In this document: positions 25,773 through 43,998 of the stretch, piece by piece | How positions within the stretch are numbered: position 1 is the first letter of the stretch | Layout of the letters: every line of letters starts with the position of its first letter | Source of the DNA: Leptospira interrogans | GTDB taxonomy: Bacteria; Spirochaetota; Leptospiria; Leptospirales; Leptospiraceae | Assembly: GCF_900156205.1 (NCBI RefSeq) | Contig: NZ_FTNA01000021.1 | Coordinates: 15,294-79,293 of the forward strand | Length of the DNA: 64,000 bases | Reading direction: 5' to 3' | Notes under the pieces: model-generated | What the model was told of the DNA's origin: nothing | Seen by the model: only the letters and a program-made list of their open reading frames with translations | Database searches by the model: none | Position numbers and translations under genes: made by a program

Positions 25773-28298
25773 ATGAACTATATACTTGTATGTATTATGA
25801 CCGTATATCTAGTGTTAGGTTGTAATACAAAATCTCAAAACAACCCTTTTTTCTTTTCTAACTTCGCGGACTCAATTTTAAATCTGGTCCATAATCCGTC
25901 TAACACACATCTTTCGAGCTTTGACTGCGCCCCTTCTTACGATTCCTCCAAAGGATACGTTTATATCCTAAATTCTTACGGACTTTCCTGCGAACGTCTT
26001 TCCGTTCCTTCCGGTGAACAACTCAGCGTTTTGGCCTACCCACCGGCTAACGCAAGATTTGCGGACTATTTACTAATCTGGAAAGATCTTACGCCCCAAG
26101 AACTTTCTAACTATCAAAACGGTATCCTTCCTCCTCAAACCAAACACATGGACTCAAAAGACATTACGGAAATTTCCGATCTAAGACCTACGGGATCCGC
26201 CTATCAGATGAGTATTTCCACTCTCAATTGGTCTCCAGGAACTTATACTCTTGCGATGCAAGGGGATCCACAAACTCAGTACCCGACCGTCACGGAAAAC
26301 GTCACCATCTCTTCCGTTGTAGATTCTACGTTTAACAACATTATCAACGATATGATCACCAACAATCGAGACGCATATATTTATTCAAACGGTAATCCGG
26401 TTTCAAGCTCTTCAAAACTTTACCGTGGAAATACTTATATTTTTGCTTTAAACCTAAATAAAATCAAAACCGTAAAGAACGAGGTCTCGGTGGATTATAT
26501 TAAGCTGTTAGGTGAATTCACGCTTAATTCTGGAATGCTTAAGTTACATTTGGTTCCCACTAATAAAAAATCAAGAATCAGCACGGAATGTTCAACCACT
26601 TCCGATTTCCCGGTTTCCATTTCCAATTATCCTCAGGGAATTCTTACAGTCCGTTTTCAAACTCCTCCTTCTATTAAATTCTACCATGCAGATGAAAATA
26701 TCTTTAGTTTCAAGATTTATCATAACGCACCTTCGGACTGTTCTTCTGGCAGTAATAAAACTACGGAATTTTCAAGAAACATCATAGACCTTCATACTGC
26801 CGAAACTCCCATACCCGTAAACGCGGCGGGACCTCTGGATACGATCAAAATCCGTATCGTTCGATTCGGAGATACTCAATTTACTACAAACGATTCCTTA
26901 ACTTCTTGGGGAAATATTCTCACTTCTGAATTTTACGAAGCCACTAAAAAATATTTCAAATTGGAAATCCAAGGGATCCAAAATTTTTCTATGATTCAAC
27001 CGGATCTCAATCAGGCCTTAGTTGAAAACTGGTATAACACAAGACCCAAAACTCCTGGAAAAACTCCTCTCAATTTGAACAACCCGGATGAACGCCTTCT
27101 GGCTACGATGTTGTATTACGAATTCAATCAAACAAAATTGCTCACGGATTTAGAGATCCTTTATCCCATTCGCCAAAATGGAGAAGACGTTACCCTATAT
27201 ATATCAGACTTTTCTAAAATCCAAGGAGGGGCTTACGCAACTTCCAACGCTCAATTGGGACAATCAATTGTTCCTATTACGAATGTTTATTTAGCGACGT
27301 ATTCGGATGCAAACATTATAGATACGAGAGTTTTCCATACTATAACAAACGGAACGACTACCTTCCACTTCGATCCTACTTTCTATCAGCCTTGTTTAGG
27401 TTGTCCTCCAAGCGTTGCAAACGCAACGGAATACGTAGAAGTGATGAGACAAAGAAATCTACAATACACGTCCCAAAATATTTCAATTCACGAGTTAGGT
27501 CATACTTCTTGGCATCATAAGATGGGAGGAATCCGAGTGGGTGACTTCCCAGAACCGGGTAGACCGTTTGACCAACATTACGAAGGTGCAAGACTGATGG
27601 GCTCCGTTTACGATGACAATTCGATCGACTTTTTTAGAAATATGGAATATATGTCCTCGAAAAGGTTGAGGGAAATACTCAATCAAACATACGGAGATAT
27701 TTTAATCGAAAGATTACTTTCTAGGTATGGAGTAAACTTTCGAAGCCATAAATATACTTTCGTACCGACAAACCCGCATAACGCAAACTTTGGAGGAATC
27801 ACACAAGCAGATGGTTATTGCAATCTGGATTCCAATAAACCCTCTAAACTACTTTCTTTAGGAGGTGGGTATAAGGCGATGCTCGTCGGAGATACTCGTA
27901 GAGCTTCCCTAAGTCCAAACGCGGGAGACGGACAAATAGACTGGGTACTCAAACCTCTCCAAGAATATAGACGTTCGGATGATACAATCATCGGAACGAC
28001 AAATTCTGTAGGACTTTTTTCATTTCCATTCCAAAATTCTTTTGCAGGAAACTATGCGATTTGGACCGGACTAGATCAAACTTGGAAAAATAAAGTTATT
28101 TCCGTAAACCAATTGAATTGTCTCAATTGGACTTCTTCTAGTACCAATGAATTAGGAGCGTTCGGGTTAGCAAATTGGAAATATGGAAACTCCATTTTTG
28201 TCGGTCAAGGAATTTGCTCAAAGACTTCTTTACCCGATCATACAGATCCATACAACTGGAAAGATGTTCCTGCTAGCATTCTTTGTGTGGAACAATAG
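25773..28298 (+). CDS. Lipoprotein with HExxH metallopeptidase motif
   Basis: 841 residues. The signal peptide ends in the lipobox 'LVLGC' (Cys17), so it is a likely surface or periplasmic lipoprotein. The central region carries 'SIHELGHTSWHHKMGG' with the zinc-protease signature HExxH at about 573-577. Additional histidines follow immediately, but not the HExxHxxGxxH spacing of metzincins. Downstream, 'DQHYEGARLMGSVYDD' may contain further ligands. The N-terminal 250 residues and the C-terminal cysteine-containing region ('CNLDSN', 'NCLNWTSS') look like exported beta-rich domains. Catalysis is inferred from the motif alone. Good RBS (AGGAG) before ATG 25773. Confidence 0.75.
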   Translation: MNYILVCIMTVYLVLGCNTKSQNNPFFFSNFADSILNLVHNPSNTHLSSFDCAPSYDSSKGYVYILNSYGLSCERLSVPSGEQLSVLAYPPANARFADYLLIWKDLTPQELSNYQNGILPPQTKHMDSKDITEISDLRPTGSAYQMSISTLNWSPGTYTLAMQGDPQTQYPTVTENVTISSVVDSTFNNIINDMITNNRDAYIYSNGNPVSSSSKLYRGNTYIFALNLNKIKTVKNEVSVDYIKLLGEFTLNSGMLKLHLVPTNKKSRISTECSTTSDFPVSISNYPQGILTVRFQTPPSIKFYHADENIFSFKIYHNAPSDCSSGSNKTTEFSRNIIDLHTAETPIPVNAAGPLDTIKIRIVRFGDTQFTTNDSLTSWGNILTSEFYEATKKYFKLEIQGIQNFSMIQPDLNQALVENWYNTRPKTPGKTPLNLNNPDERLLATMLYYEFNQTKLLTDLEILYPIRQNGEDVTLYISDFSKIQGGAYATSNAQLGQSIVPITNVYLATYSDANIIDTRVFHTITNGTTTFHFDPTFYQPCLGCPPSVANATEYVEVMRQRNLQYTSQNISIHELGHTSWHHKMGGIRVGDFPEPGRPFDQHYEGARLMGSVYDDNSIDFFRNMEYMSSKRLREILNQTYGDILIERLLSRYGVNFRSHKYTFVPTNPHNANFGGITQADGYCNLDSNKPSKLLSLGGGYKAMLVGDTRRASLSPNAGDGQIDWVLKPLQEYRRSDDTIIGTTNSVGLFSFPFQNSFAGNYAIWTGLDQTWKNKVISVNQLNCLNWTSSSTNELGAFGLANWKYGNSIFVGQGICSKTSLPDHTDPYNWKDVPASILCVEQ

Positions 28299-28412
28299 TT
28301 TTATCAATTGAAATCAGGTAAGTGTTTTCATTGTGAACTATGACGCTTGAACGAGACGGGACATTTGGGTTGTGCTGACTCGTGTAGTAATTTACTCCCC
28401 GAATACAATGGG

Positions 28413-28446
28413 CTCCTAGGAAACTCAAAAAATTGTTTCCTAGGAG
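28413..28446. terminator. Perfect 12-bp hairpin after the metallopeptidase gene
   Basis: CTCCTAGGAAAC (28413-28424) and GTTTCCTAGGAG (28435-28446) are exact reverse complements around a 10-base AT loop, about 115 bp after the stop codon. A T-tract is missing on the forward side. It could be a Rho-independent-like or mRNA-stabilising structure. Confidence 0.5.
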
Positions 28447-28640
28447 TCACAATTCAAAGAATTTTATGAAAGTATTTCATTCACACTTTCGTGATTACTC
28501 TAGACTTCGACAAAACTTCTTACGCGGAACTTACCTTAAATGTGGAAAAATTAAACGGAAACATAAAAACTATTTCTGTTTTTTCATTTACAAGATTGTA
28601 TTTTAAGCGTTTCTATCTTATAACAATAGGAGAATTGAAT

Positions 28641-29183
28641 ATGAAAATTTTATCATATATTCTAGGTGGATTTGTGGCATTGATAATAATCCTTGCGATC
28701 ATTTCTCCCAAGGAATTTAAATTAGAAAGAGAAGTTATCATCAATCAACCCAAAAACGTAGTTTTTACAGAACTTAGATTTCTGAAAAATCACGAACAGT
28801 GGAACGCATGGTCTAAAAAAGATCCTCAGATGAAAAAACAATTTAAAGGAACAGATGGCAAAGTCGGATTTATTTCTTCTTGGGAAAGTGAACATCCAGA
28901 AGTAGGAACGGCAGAACAAGAAATTACAAACATCGTAGATGGGGAAAGACTCGATACTCAAATCCGTTTTCAAAAACCTTTTGAAGGAAGTTTTAATTCC
29001 TATATTACGACTCAATCTGTAAATGAAAAACAAACAAAAGTTTTGATCGGCATGTCAGATAAGATGTCCTTTCCTATGACAGTGATTAGTTTTATAGTTA
29101 ATGTTTGTTTTGATCAGCAACAGAAAATCATTCAGAACTTGGATGATAGTCTAAATAATCTGAAAGTTCTTCTGGAAAAATAA
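28641..29183 (+). CDS. SRPBCC (START/Bet v1-like) family membrane-anchored protein
   Basis: 180 residues from the ATG at 28641, which has AGGAGA just upstream; an upstream in-frame ATG at 28491 is not supported. One N-terminal transmembrane segment (about residues 4-22, 'ILGGFVALIIILAII') is followed by a polyketide-cyclase/SRPBCC-like domain: 'EREVIINQPKNVVFTEL', 'WNAWSKKDPQM', 'YITTQSVNEKQTKVLIGMS'. Family members bind hydrophobic ligands in a deep pocket; the ligand here is unknown. Apparently a single gene. Confidence 0.8.
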   Translation: MKILSYILGGFVALIIILAIISPKEFKLEREVIINQPKNVVFTELRFLKNHEQWNAWSKKDPQMKKQFKGTDGKVGFISSWESEHPEVGTAEQEITNIVDGERLDTQIRFQKPFEGSFNSYITTQSVNEKQTKVLIGMSDKMSFPMTVISFIVNVCFDQQQKIIQNLDDSLNNLKVLLEK

Positions 29184-29565
29184 CGACCTATCTAAAACAC
29201 TTGCGCGCTGGGATTACACAAGGTTCAAGCAAGCGATTTGCCATTAGAAAAACAGAAATCAGAGCAAATAAAATAAGTTAGACAATTTTATAAAAAAGGT
29301 TAATTAGGTAATCTTTATATTTTAATTTTATAAAGTTTTCTTAAAGAAAATCTCTTTTTATTTTTTTAAGCAAACTTTATATATTTCGGATAACGTAATA
29401 AAATTTCTGACATTCGTAGTTCTGATGCGCTTGTACACAACGAGATAAAAGGTTTGTTTGTCTTTAAACATCAAAGGTTATGTATAAAGACCGTAATAAT
29501 TTTCAAGCGGGACGCAAATGGAAAACGAAGTAAAGAAAAAAAGCATCCGTTACTCCACCATTGTT
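29184..29565. other. Spacer, nothing recognised
   Basis: About 380 bp of AT-rich sequence between the SRPBCC gene and the DUF3800 remnant. No gene, RNA or repeat family was identified. Confidence 0.45.
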
Positions 29566-29844
29566 TTAATAGGGAAAAATTCTTGTAAAAATACATTTCT
29601 CTTCAATAAGCTCAAATAAATTATTTTTATTTTTCATTTGATTTTTTAAAACTCCAGCAATTAGATCGGCAACTTGTATAAAAGGATGATCGCTACTTTG
29701 AAACATTTCTAATTGTTCAACCTTTTTGAAATAATATTCAGTATTCTTTTTCGTAATGTAATCTTTGAATTCTTTTTGAAATTGAGAATTTTTACCTGAA
29801 TACTCATCGAAATAAAGATTTATACTACCTCCTAAATATTTCAC
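29566..29844 (-). pseudogene. DUF3800 protein, C-terminal remnant
   Basis: 92 residues, 'FDEYSGKNSQFQKEFKDYI' and 'FIQVADLIAGVL', the typical C-terminus of DUF3800 proteins, which are often linked to mobile elements or defence islands. The family is normally 200-300 residues. The frame extends only ten more codons upstream ('RFWKAFKEL') before a TAG, and the GTG at 29844 lacks a clear RBS. Most likely a truncated gene. Confidence 0.6.
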
Positions 29845-30074
29845 AAGCTCTTTGAACGCCTTCCAAAATCTAGACTATAATTCTTTAGAAATTTCTAATA
29901 ATTGCGTGAGTTCCAACAAGAACCGTCACATCCAGACATTTTACGAACTTTCCAGTAATTCTTTATCATCCAATCTCTGCAATCTTTAAGGTTTTAGAGG
30001 TTCTATGTAAAAAACGTGAGTCCGAGGTAAGAAATCCTCTTTATGAAAGTCAATCTTTATGCAAGAAATAAAAT

Positions 30075-30250
30075 GAGGAACTACTACAAATCTAAATTTT
30101 GCAGATGAATTTCTAAAATGTAGGAACTACCGCAAATCACGGCTTTACAAACAAATTCTATATTTGTGAGAATTCCCATTTTCAATTTTTTTACGGAAAA
30201 ATTTCCTCACCCGCCCACGTTAACCAAATTAAAATTTTACTAAATTAACG
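30075..30250. repeat. R5 repeat copy
   Basis: 14-mers at about 30075-30087 and 30120-30133 (forward) and 30166-30179 (reverse type). Connecting sequence 'cggctttacaaacaaattct' is shared with 11722-11741, and the border 'ttaacgtaaattcggc' lies near 30245. Confidence 0.6.
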
Positions 30251-30293
30251 TAAATTCGGCATAACGCGAAAGGGATCGATGAATGAACTCAGC

Positions 30294-30440
30294 ACAACGC
30301 TTCCTATGAGGCGCGTTGTAAGGTTAAGTTATTGGTACTTTATAAAAATTGAATCTAGTTCTAAAATTTTACAATAACTTGACCAGAGCTGAGAGCCCGG
30401 TCCGGCTGCCTATGACAGCCGGATTCGCCCAGATTTTTAA
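30294..30440 (+). repeat. R4 three-stem element, copy A
   Basis: Stem I: ACAACGC (30294-30300) with GCGTTGT (30313-30319). Stem II: GGTTAAGTTATTG (30322-30334) with CAATAACTTGACC (30372-30384), one wobble. Stem III: CCGGCTG (30402-30408) with CAGCCGG (30416-30422), framed by AGCCCGG before and CGCCC after. Copies B (34921-35085) and C (61826-61955) keep parts of this layout with different stem sequences. It lies 3' of the yyaL-like gene, antisense to it. Confidence 0.7.
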
Positions 30441-30459
30441 CCATCGAACTTGCGTTAAA

Positions 30460-32564
<2,105 letters not shown>

Positions 32565-32625
32565 CTATTTTTCGATTTCTAAAAAACTTCCTACATTCAA
32601 CCATGTCCATTCAGTAGGCACTTGT

Positions 32626-34299
<1,674 letters not shown>

Positions 34300-34537
34300 A
34301 TCTTCCGGTTCTACTTCTTTTTTAAGTTGATAGTTGATCCAAGTTCATTGATCTCAAAAGTTCTTTTTTATTTAACGTGAGTTCGGCGGATTCATTATGT
34401 CGAACTCAAGTTACTTGGAACTTGTTCCAAAATCTCAAAGAATTTTATGCGATAATTTTTTAGAAATTCTTAATAAAATGTAGTAGTTTCTACAAATTAA
34501 GTCGCATTTAGCAATTTGCGAACTTTCAAACAGTTTT

Positions 34538-34630
34538 ACTCATAACTATATAATAAAATACCTAATATTTTGCATGGAATCAGTGTTTTGTGATAAAATT
34601 AACGGTACTCAATTTTATGGAGATCAGTAA
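34538..34630 (+). repeat. R3 repeat, copy 1
   Basis: About 93 bp with two AT hairpins: AAAATA-N5-TATTTT (34555-34571) and ATAAAATT-N10-AATTTTAT (34593-34618). Closely matched by 62004-62097 on the reverse strand and more distantly by 41800-41887. Confidence 0.7.
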
Positions 34631-34920
34631 TATTATTAAGTTTTCGTAATAGTTCCTACATTGATTTGATGTATTGAATATTCGATTTCCCAAAACTACG
34701 ATTCTGATTTCCCAAATGGTTTTAGTTATTTCATAAATTTGTAACCAACACTTTAAAGTTGTATTCAATAAAACTCTACAATGAAGTTCTTTCCAATTTT
34801 ATAACGTTATAACTAAATTAACGTGAGTTCGGCGAAATCCAATACGAAAGTGATTGAAGCCGTCGGGAGACTTTTAGCAAAACGCTCTTTAAAACCAACG
34901 TCTCGCTTCTTGAACTCAAT

Positions 34921-35085
34921 AAAACGCTTCCTAAATTGAATGCCGATTTTTAGAGGTATTCGCTGAGTTTTCTGAGTCGCTCATCCGCGTTTTATAATCA
35001 ATTGTAATTCAAGACAATATATTGCATTATGTTTCTTTCATACAATTTAATTGACTGGAGCTGAAAGCGCGGTCCCCGGATTCAT
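34921..35085 (+). repeat. R4 three-stem element, copy B (degenerate)
   Basis: Stem I AAAACGC (34921-34927) pairs with GCGTTTT (34987-34993). It shares the preceding 'tgaactca' and following 'ttccta' with copy A. The stem II right arm is present in altered form ('caatttaattgactgg', about 35043), followed by 'agctgaaagcgcggtccccg' equivalent to the conserved AGCCCGG region. The stem III hairpin appears deleted. Confidence 0.55.
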
Positions 35086-35221
35086 CCTCTATTTCCTTAC
35101 TCTGAATCACGTTAAATTATAGCAGTGCACTATCTGCAAAAAACGAAAGAATTTAAACTATCCGATTTTCAACGAAGTTAAATACTCAAAAGATTATTAA
35201 AATGTCGTAACTATTATAAAA

Positions 35222-35253
35222 AAGAGGTGTGAGTTTTAAAACTCACACCTCTT
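35222..35253 (-). terminator. gltB intrinsic terminator
   Basis: A perfect 32-bp palindrome: AAGAGGTGTGAGTTTT (35222-35237) followed by its exact complement. On the reverse strand it is followed by TTTTTT, the canonical layout, about 30 bp past the gltB stop. A matching T-run is absent on the forward side, so it acts chiefly on gltB. Confidence 0.9.
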
Positions 35254-35284
35254 AACTTGAAAAACAAAACCAACTTTAAAGTTT

Positions 35285-40202
<4,918 letters not shown>

Positions 40203-41528
40203 TCAGAGTTTTTGAAGAAGAGGAAGAAATAGATCGGAAAATTTTTTTCTCAGAGTTGCATCCGGAATTTTACTAAAAAGTTGATCTAACTTTTGGTGCA
40301 AAGAAGAAGTATTTGGGTATTCTTCGAAGATTTTGAGAATATGAGGCCAGGCTTTTTTTACAAGTTCTTCCATTCCTGGACCAGCAGTTTTAGAAGATAC
40401 AAAAGCCTTCTCCAAACCTGCCCTGAGTTCGGCAAAAATACGGGTCAAATCTAAAACCTTCCAAAGTCTTTTCTCCGTTAATCCCATTCGGGAAGAAATC
40501 GAGGAAAGAGTAGAATTCCAATCCAAAGGTTCGTTTTTCATTTCCTTTAAAACAAAAGAATGAAGTTGAACAAGTGCACTGAGTTCCGGAGGAAGAGCCA
40601 TCACCCATTTTTTATATGCGTCCGGTTGACCGTCTTTTTGAAACTGTCGAACACGGTTTATACTTTCCATATATTTAGAAAACGGAATATTCACAGGTGG
40701 CTCTTCCGGTTCAAACGAAGTATCTTCTAAAAAAGTAGGCTCTTCGAAACCTTCAAATTGAAGATCCTCTACTTCGGTTAACAATTCTTCGTTACCACCA
40801 ACTGCAATTTGATTGGTTATTTCCGCTTCCTCAAACTCTTCCTTTTTTAATTCTAAAACCTTTCCGGAAAATTCAGAACCAAATTTTTCCAAGATCTCAG
40901 TAAGAATCAATTTCTCAGTCTGCTTTTTCAAAGGCACGGCGGGGGTAGAAGCTTGTGGTGCTGTTTTTTTAACGACACCCGGCGTATTTTCCTCGTTCGT
41001 TTGTTTAGGTGTTTCGCCGAAAGAAGAAATAGAAGGTTCAAGATCTTTTCCAGTCGCATCGTCCCTAAGGACTACATAACCTTCCATTCCGATAAACCTT
41101 TTACCTGGAGGAACCAATTCTCCGATCGTTTCCAAAATTTCTTCCGAAATGCGGGAATATCTTTTCTTTTTAGGTTTACCTATGTTTGCCTTTTCCTGTT
41201 CGATGAGTTTGTTTTTGATCCCAGCGTGCGTGTTCATGAAGTTTTTCGTCATAAACGCGGAAAGATCAGATTGGGACATTCCTAGAAATTCTGCGAACTT
41301 AGGCAGGTGATCAAAAAATTGTTCCGTCTTTTGGATATTACTTACAATATAAGAACGTACTTTTTGTTTAAGAACTTCCTGGTCTGTGGGAGAAATTTTC
41401 TTACCAGAGATAAGACCGTTAAAAAGTTGAATATGAGTATGGAAATAACTTAAGAATTCTCCGTAAGCTGTTAGTTCAAATTCCCCGTGAGAATTTTGTT
41501 CTAGAATCTTTTTATCATTTCCGGACAT
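40203..41528 (-). CDS. Hypothetical protein
   Basis: 441 residues, not recognised. The N-terminal 120 residues are helical ('ELTAYGEFLSYFHTHIQLFN'). Then comes a Lys-rich basic patch ('GKPKKKRYSR'), a Pro/Glu/Thr-rich low-complexity middle (about 165-290, strongly acidic at 'EVEDLQFEGFEEPTFLED'), and a helical C-terminus. No signal peptide, membrane segment or catalytic motif is apparent. The acidic-linker architecture resembles a cytoplasmic scaffold or regulator, but this is only a description. Apparently a single gene upstream of gltB. Confidence 0.8.
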   Translation of the reverse strand: MSGNDKKILEQNSHGEFELTAYGEFLSYFHTHIQLFNGLISGKKISPTDQEVLKQKVRSYIVSNIQKTEQFFDHLPKFAEFLGMSQSDLSAFMTKNFMNTHAGIKNKLIEQEKANIGKPKKKRYSRISEEILETIGELVPPGKRFIGMEGYVVLRDDATGKDLEPSISSFGETPKQTNEENTPGVVKKTAPQASTPAVPLKKQTEKLILTEILEKFGSEFSGKVLELKKEEFEEAEITNQIAVGGNEELLTEVEDLQFEGFEEPTFLEDTSFEPEEPPVNIPFSKYMESINRVRQFQKDGQPDAYKKWVMALPPELSALVQLHSFVLKEMKNEPLDWNSTLSSISSRMGLTEKRLWKVLDLTRIFAELRAGLEKAFVSSKTAGPGMEELVKKAWPHILKIFEEYPNTSSLHQKLDQLFSKIPDATLRKKFSDLFLPLLQKL

Positions 41529-42411
41529 AGGATCAATTTGCGTTTGTTAAGTTCAACAAGACGAACTTACGCTTTGATTGGACAGTTTTCACTCACTTTT
41601 CAGGAATTCAAGACATTTCGAGCGACTCGTAAAGAACAAGAAAAGCCAAAAGATGGAATTTGTGAAACGATCACCTTACAATAGCAACGTGCGAAGTTTT
41701 TTGATTTTAGCAACAAACGACAAATTCTGAGTTTAAAAAACCAACCAAACAGATGCCAAATACGTAAATTGAATCCTATTTTTTAAAAGCTGTTTTTGTA
41801 CTCATGACTATATAACAAAATACACTATATTTTGCTTTAGAATAGGGTCTTGTGATAAAAATTAAGATTCTCAATTTTATTAGTAATCTAATTCCAAAAA
41901 TAGAAAATACTTTTTAAAGGAATAAGTTTTTAAAATTATTTTGTAGCAAGAATTTTTATAGAACACAATCATTCAAACGTTTCAAAAAATAATAATAGAT
42001 TGTAAATTGTTATAAAATCCAAAGGTAGAGAATTTCAAATCAAATCTGTATATAAAATTTTTGTTTTAAAAACCGTAATTAGATTAAAAATTCATTTTAT
42101 ATAAACAACTGATAAATCTTACAAAATCTTTCCTACCCATAAAGACAGGTCGTTTAAAATTAAAAGTATGAATTTATATAGATTTAGAAGATTAAAATAT
42201 TCTATATAATTAATTAATAAATAACTTAGCCTACTTTTACTTAAAATGGATAGATTTAATTCCTAAATTTAAGAAAACTTATAATCTAAACACAACAATT
42301 GTCTTATCTATCTTTACGTAAAATCACTTAAAGGACATTCAATTTATTCAAAAAAAAAAACGATGGATCCGTAAACAACATAAATTTAACAAAACCATCA
42401 TCCACATTTCT
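41529..42411. other. Gene-free AT-rich spacer with one R3 copy
   Basis: About 880 bp with very high A+T from 41800 to the end. Apart from the R3 copy at 41800-41887 I see no gene, RNA or structured motif. Confidence 0.6.
41800..41887 (+). repeat. R3 repeat, copy 2 (diverged)
   Basis: Shares 'ctatataacaaaata', 'ttgtgataaaa' and 'tctcaattttat' with the copies at 34538 and 62004. The first hairpin (AAAATA-cacta-TATTTT) is kept while the loop sequence differs. Confidence 0.6.
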
Positions 42412-43923
42412 TTAATCCTTTTTGCCAAATTGAAATAAAATGATTCCAGAAAGAGTTCCACTTACAAGCCCTCCTATATGAGCAGCGTTATCAATTCCAC
42501 CAAACAATCCCCAAAGCAAACCAGTTAGTATAAACGTTACTATCATGATCAAAACATTTTTTTTATCATCTCTGGGAAATGCATCCATTAGCACAAGTCC
42601 TAAGATCGCACCGTAAAGTCCAAAAATTGCACCGGAAGCCCCTACACTAATTGTATTCGGATACCATACAATACTAGCAAGACTTCCACAAAGTCCAGAG
42701 AAAATATAAAGAATTAAAAATCGAATTCGTCCAAGAATAGGCTCTACGAAAATTGCTGAAATGATAAGACCAAATCCATTAAAAAATAAATGTGGGAAAC
42801 CAGCATGAACAAATACATTGGTTAAAAGCCTCCACCATTGGCCGGCTAACGTTTCAATTCTTCGATTTGCCCCCCATTCCAACAAACTAGGTCCATCCGG
42901 ATAAAAAAAATGAACTCCTGAAAAAATCATTATTAAGAAAATTAAAATATTTAAATTTAATAAAATTGAAGTAATCATGTGATTGCCTCGAGGAAGCAAA
43001 TACTCCAACATATCTCTCAAAGAATCTTTTTCCGTTTCATCTTCTTGTGATAATATTTCAGAATCATTTACTTTATAACTCGGAAATATCATTAAAACCA
43101 ACAAAATTCCAACCCCAATCCCGAAAGCCAAAAAAAACCAAGCGATTTTATTTTCATTCTTGTTTTCAAATTTTTCCTGTACCGGCTCTAAAACAATGTA
43201 ACTTTCGTCTGGTTTTGTTTTATCGATGATTCAACGGCTTGTAAAAAATATTTTCTATCATCAGATGTAGGCGTACGCTCAAAATGATCCAAAGAATGGT
43301 AATCGTATTTTTCCATAATCGCCATAGATTCTTCGTAAAAATCTGTATATAACTTTTCTTTTTCTTCATCGTTCAAGTTATTACTGATTTGTTTTTTAAA
43401 TTTAACTCCATACCAATATTTGTATTCTTCTTCGTTAAAACTTTTAGCTTCTGGTAAAAAGGGAACCCCAATAAATAATTCTAAGTTTAAGTTTTCATTA
43501 TATTTTCCTGTAACTGTAACATTAGCAGAAACACCAGCAAAGGAGGGATCGACAGAAAAATTGATAAGTTTATAATAACGAGCCTTAGAAACACTTTCAA
43601 TTTGTTGAATATTATAAATAACTTTGAGAAATCATAAGAGAAACAGTAATTGTAAACGCAGAAATAAGTTGAAGGTAAAAAGGTCCTTTGCTGTACTCAT
43701 TTTTAAAACGTAAAATTCCAATTCGAGGTCTTAACCATATCAATATAGGTATCCAAGGTAAAATTATAGGTAGTGCAAAGTCCCAAATTTCCTCGTTAAT
43801 ATCTAAAATTTCATATCGAATGGTAAACAACCAACGTGCACCCAAAAATAAAATCAGATTCAAAACATAGATTAATAAAAAAATGGGAAGTATATGTTTT
43901 AATTTTTTGATATAAGTATTCAT
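42412..43923 (-). pseudogene. Rhomboid-domain membrane protein split by two frameshifts
   Basis: The C-terminal part (42412-43131) is a rhomboid intramembrane serine protease with the catalytic serine in 'GASGAIFG' and the histidine in 'AHIGG'. It has no ATG, and its frame extends upstream through 'DESYIVLEPVQEKFENK' to a stop near 43231. The middle (43188-43631) is open in another frame, and the N-terminal part (43612-43923, ATG 43923, two hydrophobic segments) is back in the first frame. One extra base near 43623-43625 and one missing base near 43218-43221, both in short homopolymers, would restore a single protein of about 500 residues. Either a recent pseudogene or two sequencing indels. 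The protease active site itself is intact. Confidence 0.75.
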
Positions 43924-43998
43924 AGAATGTTTTTTAACTCAATTTCGCTGATACTGATATGAGTCGCACCTTTCATCAATTCAATTTTTTATAAAATA

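Larger units (their letters stand above)
34300..35284. other. Gene-free spacer with R3, R4 and R5 copies
   Basis: About 985 bp between convergent tolC-like and gltB genes. It holds single R5-type 14-mers at 34480-34493 and 34646-34659 (reverse type), an R3 element (34538-34630), an R4 element (34921-35085) and the gltB terminator (35222-35253). The border motif 'ttaacgtgagttcggcg' occurs at about 34373 and 34818. Confidence 0.65.

Noticed and set aside
28413..28446. Standard intrinsic terminator
   Set aside because: No T-tract follows on the forward strand, so it was kept only as a hairpin of uncertain role.
28491..28640. N-terminal 50-residue extension of the SRPBCC protein
   Set aside because: ATG 28641 has AGGAGA and begins a proper membrane anchor; the extension has no RBS.
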